Source of the DNA: Antrodiella citrinella
Taxonomy: Eukaryota; Basidiomycota; Agaricomycetes; Polyporales; Steccherinaceae
Direction: 5' to 3'
Length of the DNA stretch: 15,575 nt
Assembly: GCA_004802725.1 (NCBI GenBank)
Contig: SGPM01000492.1
Coordinates: 1 to 15,575 of the forward strand
The translations under genes were made by a program, and so were the position numbers. This document shows, piece by piece, positions 9,402 through 15,575 of this stretch. The notes beneath the pieces were generated by a model, which had not been told where the DNA came from, did not search any database, and saw only the letters and a list, made by a program, of their open reading frames with translations. Within the stretch, counting starts at the first letter, position 1. Every line of letters starts with the position of its first letter.

Positions 9402-11820
9402 TCATTTCCCAAACGTCTTCAGAGGGTTCTTCTTCCCGCCCCTTCCTCGTGTGCTGCCTCCGCCTCGTGAGCTACCTCTGTGTCCACCTCGCCCTCGCCC
9501 TCTGCCTCGTGAAGTTCCCTTTTTGAATGGCACGAACCCAGGATCATCAGTCGTGGATGATGATGCCTCCCCTTGAACTGCCGCAATTTTTGGCAAGAGG
9601 TACTTGGGAATGTGCTTCATATGCGACTGAATTCGAGTGGGATGCAACGGCTTGTCGTGTCGAAGATATTCCAGATCATGGGGATTGTCCTCGAAATGCA
9701 CCTAAGATCGACCAATGTCAGCGAGTTTCCAAACGCTTGGGATCAGCGATCACGCACCTTCAGCTTATCCGAATTCAGGATCTCCGTTTTCAGCTCTTTG
9801 ATCCTCGCCTCCTTGATCGAGCTTCTCGTTACCGCCCTCAACGCATCCTCCATCCGATACCTGAACGCCTCGACCATCTTCATGTCGAACGCGTACTCCT
9901 TCACCTTGCTGCCTCTCGCTGCCTGCTCCTTCTCAATTCTATCAAAAACCTTTTCATCTTTCTTCGTGCTCTCCACCCTGCCGACCACCTTGTTCTTGCC
10001 CCACTCTTCCGACGGTACAACGAACGACAGCGCCATGCCTGTCCTGCCCGCGCGAGCTGTTCGTCCAACCCGATGGGTGTAAGCACGAGAGGAGGATGGA
10101 AGGTCGAAGTTGATAACGCAAGAAACGTCAACAAAGTCCACGCCCCTGGAAACACCATATTCTTTGTCGCCATCCTTGTGGCCGCGTTTGCGTTTCTTAG
10201 ACGCTTGTTTTGAAGTGGAAGCCTCGGCGTCATCCGAGGGCGCGGCCGTGGGGTGTTTGCGTTTCCGAGAGGAACCTGCTTCAGGCTCCTCGGTAGGCGT
10301 CGGGTTCGTATCTCGCTGAGTGGAAGTGACTTTCCGAAGAAGTCAGTCAGGGTTCACGAGGAGAATGTGAACGAGACGTACATTCCTCCTCCTCCTCCTC
10401 TTCCTCGACTTCAGCGACATCATCCTCTTCATCTTGTTCAGATTTTCCGACACCTTCATCCGACGCAATAATGTAGTCGTAAACGCCTTTATTGAACTCT
10501 TGTACGACATGGTATCTTGACACTCGCTGTCAGTCGTGCTGTTCAACGTGATCAACGAGGGACTCACCGTGAGTTGAGGGGTAGCTCAGAATTCAATACG
10601 CAGCTCTTGATTGAAAATTGTTCAAGGAAAAGCTTCAAGCGGTAACACCGCTCGACATCATTGACAAACAGAATGCATTTGCCCTTGATCAGTTTGAGCT
10701 TGAGGATCACGTAGGTCAGAAGAAATTTGTCGACCTCCGCGCACCTACCCGACGTCAGAAACATGCATCAGACCAGCAAATGTGCGACTTACTTTACAGA
10801 GTATTGCGTCAGATTAGCAGCCTCATCCTCATCTTCTTCTAACTTCAAGATTACCTGGGAGCGGACAGCGTGAGCAATGTGAGCGTAGACATATGATGTA
10901 ATGAACGTACCGGACTTCTAAGCGTGAGTCCTTTCAGTGCCTCCACATCCTCCGTCATTGTCGCACTCATAAGGAACGACTGAAACACCTTTGGCAGATA
11001 ATTGTCTCCAAAAATGTGCCGCACGTCTTCATCGTGTCCATAAGAAAGGATGAGGTCGGCTTCATCTATGACAAGTGTGTCCAGACTGGCTAATGATAAC
11101 GCCTGCAACGAAATCCAAGTCAGACATGTGGATTCCAGGATACTCGTAAATACGCACTTTTGAGCGAAGAAGAACGAGTGCTCTAGAGGGTGTAGCAATG
11201 ACCAGATCGGGTTTATCTGAGAGTAACGTGCTGTGCGCTCGGTGAATATTTGTAGACATCCTGGTAGTAAAGACACAGACGAACCGTTGTAAGTGGTTGG
11301 TCGTTCCAGAGCAGACGTTGCAGACAGATACCTCGTCTGCGCAGTAGGTCAACAGGCCGCGCAAGTGGGCGGAGACCTGTTCTGACAGTTCCCGGGTAGG
11401 AACCAGAATAAGGGCTCTTATGGAGGACGAATTTCCGTCTTGCGATGGCTGATGACATGTTAGAAACTGATGCATATCGAAGCAAGAGTCCATAATGCAG
11501 GCTCTTTCCAAGGTCAAGCGTACCAACTCTTGCGGCGTAGGTAGGGGAAAAGGGTGTTCACTTCGAACAAATGCACTCACCGATTTTGCATTCAAAATCT
11601 TCTGTACCACCGGTATACAATACGCCGCCGTCTTCCCACTCCCAGTCCTCGCCCGCGCGAGTATATCCTTGTTCTCCAACGCAAGGGGGATCGCCTTGCT
11701 CTGCACGAGAGTCGGTTTGGCGAATCCCAGATCTGCCAGTGCTCTCAATACTCGGGTGTCGAGGATATTCGCAAAATCCGTGAAGGACGCCTTTGCATCG
11801 ACAAGACGAGCATCAGGCAT
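9402..11820 (-). CDS. DBP9: ATP-dependent RNA helicase Dbp9 (DDX56-like)
   Basis: Nine exons on the minus strand (11820-11581, 11448-11285, 11230-11158, 11102-10911, 10854-10793, 10744-10568, 10515-10382, 10329-9758, 9701-9402) give 637 residues. Motifs in order: Q motif [13 protein letters not shown] (about 33), motif I ARTGSGKT (57-64), Ia PTRELSEQ, Ib TPSRAL, II DEAD (172-175), III SAT (205-207), [25 protein letters not shown] (408-413) and [12 protein letters not shown] (433-442). An acidic then basic insertion splits DYIIASDE from SRGVDF, as is usual in Dbp9, and an RGG-rich tail ends the protein. Family role: nucleolar helicase in 27S pre-rRNA processing and 60S subunit assembly. The first intron (132 nt) is long and in frame, so its acceptor is the least certain. 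Two introns, between exons 6-7 and 7-8, end in AAG. Confidence 0.95.
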
Positions 11821-12075
11821 CACGTTATATGTCGTCCGAGGATCAAGATAGGTAAGGGAAGTAAGCCAAGGTGTTTGGGGCACAACTTCAGACGGCGGTC
11901 GAGGAAGAGAAATCGAGTCCGTTAGGCGCTCATAACCATGCAGGAAAAAAGAAAGACGGACCGGGCGGTCTTCTTGTCCGTTGATCTTGAAATCGCCGTG
12001 CATTGGTCCCTTTCCTCTCAGTCCAACCATTTCCCCTGGAGTCTCAATAAGACCTTGATACGATATGGTCTTGGT
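11821..12075. other. DBP9 upstream region
   Basis: Presumed DBP9 promoter and 5' untranslated region. The DBP9 frame stays open upstream of the chosen ATG to 12180, with in-frame ATGs (in GEMVGL and GPMHGD). I kept the start at 11820 because known Dbp9 proteins begin shortly before the Q motif and this gives that spacing. Confidence 0.4.
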
Positions 12076-12500
12076 ATGGCGAGGCACGACGTTGAACTCC
12101 TTTTTTTTGCACGCGTCTTTTCCACCTTCTCCAAATGTCACTTTGACATCGCAGCACAGTTGGAGCAAGCTACGGAGCAACTACGGAGAGCTAAATATCG
12201 TTGGCGGGAATGTCTTTCAGTAAGTGACATTGTGGAGGTGAGAGCCGAGTGGGAGCGCGACATCTCTTCACATCACCCCGGGGCTGAGCTTCTGTCTTTC
12301 CTCACCTTGCAGCCCGTGGACGACTCTCGCGATCTAGATATACAAGGACCTTTTCGACGGCTGGTGTCTAAACATTCATTCATACCTCCTTTCAGGCCCT
12401 TCCAGACCCTTGCGAGTCCTTGTGGTTTCGCAGCAGTCTGACAAGCGTGGCCGGAGCTGATGTGATATCCATAAGCGATAGCACGATGTTTTGTACATAA
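12076..12500 (+). CDS. Candidate small unknown gene between DBP9 and copy D
   Basis: Tentative. A plus-strand frame from ATG 12076 has a helical, charged stretch (QLEQATEQLRRAKYRW), then a consensus donor GTAAGT (12220) and a strong pyrimidine-rich acceptor ending CACCTTGCAG (12312). Removing these 93 bases joins CLS to PVDDSRDLD in frame. The unspliced frame ends at 12441. Another frame, from GCCCTTCCAG (12396), reads ALPDPCESLWFRSSL on to TAA 12498-12500, but linking it would need a 32-nt intron, shorter than any other here. I recognise no family. It would end only 57 bases before the copy D start. Chance open frame is the alternative. Confidence 0.25.
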
Positions 12501-12556
12501 AGGAGAGTTGCGGTATTGGCATGCCTCAGCACACCTTTTCCTCGCCCGCCTTCACA

Positions 12557-14009
12557 ATGTCCAAACATTGCGACTACGTCCTCAACTTTGAACTTCCTCG
12601 GAAGTACATAGTCGACCCACATCGAGGTAGAAAGCTCAAAGGCTTCCCAACATCATGCGAACTACGTATGGTTACACCGGACTCGGTGAACTCACTCAAT
12701 ACAGTATCTGGCACTGCCGTCACGGTATCGATCACAGATATCTTGCACGAAGGCGAACACTCCACTGTCTACTTGGGAACGCTCATAGATGCAGAAGGCC
12801 ATCCCATCGAGGTCGCTCTCAAATTCGGCGACACGAAGAGGGTGGAAGCAGAGGCTGCCATGTACGACAGCCTACGGAGCGTACAGGGCATCGCAATACC
12901 TCGATTGTATGGCATATTGGCCGGGTCCTTGAAAAGCGGCGCATACTGGGCCGACCCGGAAATGACATGTTTGGTGTTGGAACGCTTTGGAGACACGTTG
13001 CCGGACGACGCGTGTTTCCGCTACATGTCGCTCCCAGACCGGTGAGTGTCGTTCGGCTCATCAAAGGTTCATTTTTTCAGACGGTAAGTATTGCAGGGCG
13101 TGCATCCTGGACAAGCTGCTCAAGACACATCAAGCTGGCGTGCATCATTGTGAATTCAAGGAAGAGTACGTGCTCCAGAAGGTCAATGATGATGGCAGCC
13201 ATGACTATCGCATCGTGCATTGGCTCGACACCATCCCGCACGACTGTGGCTGTGATTTTGATTTCCTCGAACACACGGATGTGCAGCTAGATTACACTGT
13301 GGACTTGAGATGCGAATTCATGGACGCGCTGTCGCAGCTTTTCCATTATTGGGCGAGTGGTAAGTCTCGTTGTACTCAAGCTTGCTGCTTAACTTTGTTC
13401 ACCCGCGTAATATCAGATGTACTCGTGATGATGGGTGGTAGCGTCATCGTGATGAAGGGTTCTGTCACAAACATGCCCACTCAGGATATAATCGATACAA
13501 TTGGCGAGCCCCTCCTCGGAATTGGGTTCGACGAGCTTGACTTTACAAGGACTCAAGCTGAACGGGACATGTGTATCTCTTTCTATCGGATGGTCCAAAA
13601 GCGTCTCTCCAAAAATGGAAACGATATCAGTGAGGTGCAACGCCTGAAGAGTTATCTGGTATACCAGGCGCACAAGAAATGGCATCTCCAGAAGTGAGTT
13701 TGGCTGTGAATTCTATTGGTAATGCTCCTGGCTCATTGCTTGCAACTTCCCAGTAACGAGGCCTTCAATCCTCGGATGCTCCCGATGCCGAACGGACGGT
13801 GGGTCGCAGCCGGGCGTGCGGGCTCTGGAAGGACCTTTGATGAAGTTGCTATTGAGTTACACGACTTCCACGGAGTGGGAGACGAGGATAACGACGACGA
13901 CGACGATGGATACGATGACGACGATGAATACTACGATGACGATGAGTACGACGGCGAGGATGATTACGACGGTGTTGACGATGAGTACGACGACGAGCAC
14001 AAGGCTTGA
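12557..14009 (+). CDS. Kinase-like protein, copy D (pseudokinase with Asp-rich tail)
   Basis: Four exons (12557-13041, 13097-13359, 13417-13693, 13754-14009) give 426 residues. Intron phases (2, 1, 2) equal those of copies A and B. The N-lobe is kept: ITDILHEGEHSTVYLG, EVALKFG (Lys89), Glu99, CLVLERFG. In the catalytic region HHCEF has Glu181 for Asp, Tyr186 replaces the loop Asn, and His203 replaces the DLG Asp (VHWL), so I infer it is catalytically dead. The C-terminus has YLVYQAHKKWH, then FNPRMLPMPNGRW shared with copy E, then about 50 residues dominated by Asp, Glu and Tyr. The ATG at 12557 begins MSK, like MSH/MSS in A and B; an in-frame ATG at 12521 would add 12 residues. An earlier AG at 13080 would bring in a stop at once, so the acceptor at 13096 is used. 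The partner is unknown. Confidence 0.8.
13882..13999 (+). repeat. GAC/GAT codon repeat encoding the acidic tail
   Basis: Degenerate trinucleotide repeat of GAC and GAT with interspersed TAC and GAG codons, inside the last exon of copy D. It likely grew by slippage. Mixed synonymous codons show it is not a recent pure expansion. Confidence 0.85.
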
Positions 14010-14269
14010 TACGGTACTACTTGTCAACTCGTCGCAATGCCTTTGCTGTAATGCATTGTCGTATATACCATAGTAGACATAAGGATATGATTTTGATTTT
14101 GAAGAATGACCTTCTTTGAGAATGAGCTTGAATCGGCGTTCCGCAGGGACCAAGTCTGGAGTACAAATTGTGTTGTCCTTGTTCTTGAATGTCAGTATTA
14201 GGGCCGCTAGTCGGGATGGCGCCGACTGTATATGGGCGCTAATAAAAGTATCTTCTTGACAAAACACAT
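14010..14269. other. Copy D to EXPERA intergenic region
   Basis: Short spacer that must hold the end of copy D and the EXPERA promoter. AATAAA at 14241-14246 could be the copy D polyadenylation signal or a TATA-like element for the next gene, whose ATG is about 25 bases further on. The minus-strand open frame here is the Val/Ile-rich antisense of the Asp repeat. Confidence 0.4.
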
Positions 14270-15047
14270 ATGGCGGTCAAACCGCTCACTTCGCGTCCTC
14301 TGGACTTACTTTACTTTATCTTTTTTTTGGTATGGCCCTCCTTGCATACACCCCCAGTTCACTGAAAATTGATGTTGACGCGCCTGTCCCCCAGATCCAC
14401 ATCCCAAACACCATCCTAGTCGACTGCCAGGCCCTCTATCCGCGTCACCTTATCCCAGATGTCATCGCGAACCTTCCGAAACTCTACGTCGGGATGTCGA
14501 ACGACCCATTGATTGGGCCTGCGATGGGTTACTTTGGTCAGTCGGAGAATTATGTGTGGTTCAAGACGTTCTTGTTGCTTGAGGCGTGAGTTCAAAGTCG
14601 CGTCAACGCGCCATGTGGCAAGGTACTGATTGGGTACTGTCCCTTGTGATAGGTTCTTCCAGTTCCCAGTGTTTGTACTTGGATTACGTGGTCTATGGAA
14701 AGGTATGTCATGTACCCCCATTTGCAGAAACCTACGTCTCGTGAACCTGAACGAACCGAACCGCGCATGTCCCAGGCTCCAAATCCATATACGTCCTCCT
14801 CCTCATTTACGCCGCGTCCACGAGCACAACCGTCCTCCCCTGCCTCGCTGTTCTCCTGTCCACCCCCGTCACATCCTCGCCCGTCGCAAACACCGTAAGC
14901 ATTACGCCCGAGCAACGAATCCTGTTGCTCTCAAGCTATGTGCCGTTCTTGCTCATACCGCTGTTGATGACTGTCGACATGGCATTCCGCACGTTGTCAT
15001 TGCTGCGCGCTGGAGTGGCTGCTCAGGAGCGGGTCAAGCGGCGGTAA
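14270..15047 (+). CDS. EXPERA-domain membrane protein (TMEM97/sigma-2-receptor-like)
   Basis: Four exons (14270-14329, 14395-14585, 14653-14702, 14776-15047) give 190 residues. The start at 14270 restores the family N-terminus: RPLDLLYFIFFL joins IHIPNTILVDCQALYP across a 65-nt intron. The later ATG at 14332 lies inside that intron. About four membrane helices are visible (about 11-29, 76-96, 104-130, 150-168). Residues matching those described in human TMEM97 are present: Asp30 (LVDCQALYP), Asp57 (MSNDPLIG), Glu83 and Gln87 (LLEAFFQFP). The family has the sterol-isomerase-like EXPERA fold and sits in the ER membrane; in animals TMEM97 binds sterols and influences cholesterol handling. The fungal role is not established. 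The C-terminus is basic (ERVKRR). The stop overlaps a donor-like CGGTAAGA, so a further exon is possible but not needed. Confidence 0.93.
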
Positions 15048-15462
15048 GAGCTATGCGGAAGAAATACCGGGGTTGATTGAGACCGTCGCACATCTGTATA
15101 TCGCATGTGTTCTTTCAATGTGTGAATGGGGATGCTACACATCATACTTGCGTCAGAGACGAAGACTCTCGTTGCTGCAGTTCGTAAGCTTCCTTCTCCC
15201 TCGCGAATGCGTCGACTGAAGTTAGCAAAAAAATGGACTTCAGCGACAGAGTCACAATTACGATCCGCTTTATTTAAGTACTAGTGTTCAAGTGACACGC
15301 CCGAGTCGTCCAGTCGGGCCATAACTTGCTTTTATTTGATGATATGGCCACAGTTTGTTTATACCATGACTGTGCTTTGGGCGTTCTGTGCAAATATAAT
15401 CTGCGTCGTCTCGTACCCAGACTGGAACCGCACCCAGTCACCGCATTCTACGTCTGGGGCAT
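15048..15462. other. Intergenic region after EXPERA
   Basis: No plus-strand gene recognised. Read on the minus strand, AATAAA occurs at 15275-15270 and AATAAAA near 15339-15333, as expected after the end of a minus-strand gene entering from the right edge. Confidence 0.35.
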
Positions 15463-15575
15463 TTACCCCGGGAAATCACCCCGTCCATCCAAAATATTCC
15501 CAAGCGCCGGCAAAGGCTCTCTCTCGTCGTCACAATCATCACTTCCATCAGTAACGTCACGACAGTCGCGTGGAT
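15463..15575 (-). CDS. Possible C-terminal end of a minus-strand gene
   Basis: A minus-strand frame is open from the window edge for 36 codons to TAA (15465-15463). It is Asp-rich then ends LDGRGDFPG, and minus-strand polyadenylation-like signals lie downstream. Neighbouring frames are also open, so this is weak, and no family is recognised. Confidence 0.2.
   Translation of the reverse strand, partial: PRDCRDVTDGSDDCDDEREPLPALGNILDGRGDFPG

Noticed and set aside
9527..10213. Plus-strand 228-codon frame
   Set aside because: It lies wholly opposite DBP9 exons 8-9, whose minus-strand protein carries conserved helicase motifs.
11495..11851. Plus-strand 118-codon frame opposite DBP9 exon 1
   Set aside because: It is the antisense of a conserved helicase exon with strong codon constraint; it has no motif of its own.
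12392..12622. Minus-strand 76-codon frame across the start of copy D
   Set aside because: Overlaps the supported copy D start in antisense and begins with a non-ATG codon; no family match.
13857..14267. Minus-strand Val/Ile-rich frame that looks like a membrane protein
   Set aside because: It is the complement of the GAC/GAT repeat in copy D; the hydrophobicity follows from the repeat.
14332..14589. EXPERA start at ATG 14332
   Set aside because: Gives a non-family N-terminus; the upstream exon at 14270 restores RPLDLLYF, and 14330 is a GT donor.

Overview
This window looks like nuclear DNA from a filamentous basidiomycete, most likely a mushroom-forming Agaricomycete. Genes are packed on both strands and broken by many short GT-AG introns, mostly 48-73 nt. 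There are no bacterial-type operons or ribosome binding sites. The proteins I recognise are eukaryotic: a fungal ZIP zinc transporter, the nucleolar DEAD-box helicase Dbp9, and an EXPERA (TMEM97-like) membrane protein. The species cannot be told from the sequence alone.

Layout, left to right. Positions 1-180 are dense in inverted repeats and may be the edge of a mobile or satellite element. Positions 398-4605 hold a local duplication of a lineage-specific protein-kinase-like family. Copy A (398-1589) is open but lacks the catalytic residues. Copy B (2264-3455) is open and keeps them. Copy C (3571-4026) is a truncated relic. Two homologous flanking blocks (R1 near 1890-2165, R2 near 4288-4605) mark the duplicated unit. 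A poorly characterised stretch leads to a seven-exon ZIP transporter (5465-6904, +). A second-subfamily kinase-like pseudogene, copy E, lies at 7330-8702 on the minus strand. DBP9 follows on the minus strand (9402-11820, nine exons). Divergent from it is copy D (12557-14009, +), an intact pseudokinase of the same subfamily as E with a very Asp-rich tail. The EXPERA gene (14270-15047, +) has a short first exon that is easy to miss. The right edge may hold the tail of a minus-strand gene.

The three conserved genes (zinc uptake, 60S ribosome assembly, sterol-isomerase-like ER protein) are housekeeping and have no obvious joint role. The theme of the window is the interspersed kinase-like family. 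Five copies in two subfamilies show different states of decay, and each of the four copies with a catalytic region has a different set of catalytic residues. I see no CRISPR, rRNA, tRNA or intact transposon.

Gene models were spliced by hand from reading frames, splice-site sequences and agreement between paralogs. Introns shared between paralogs are firm; the exceptions are flagged.
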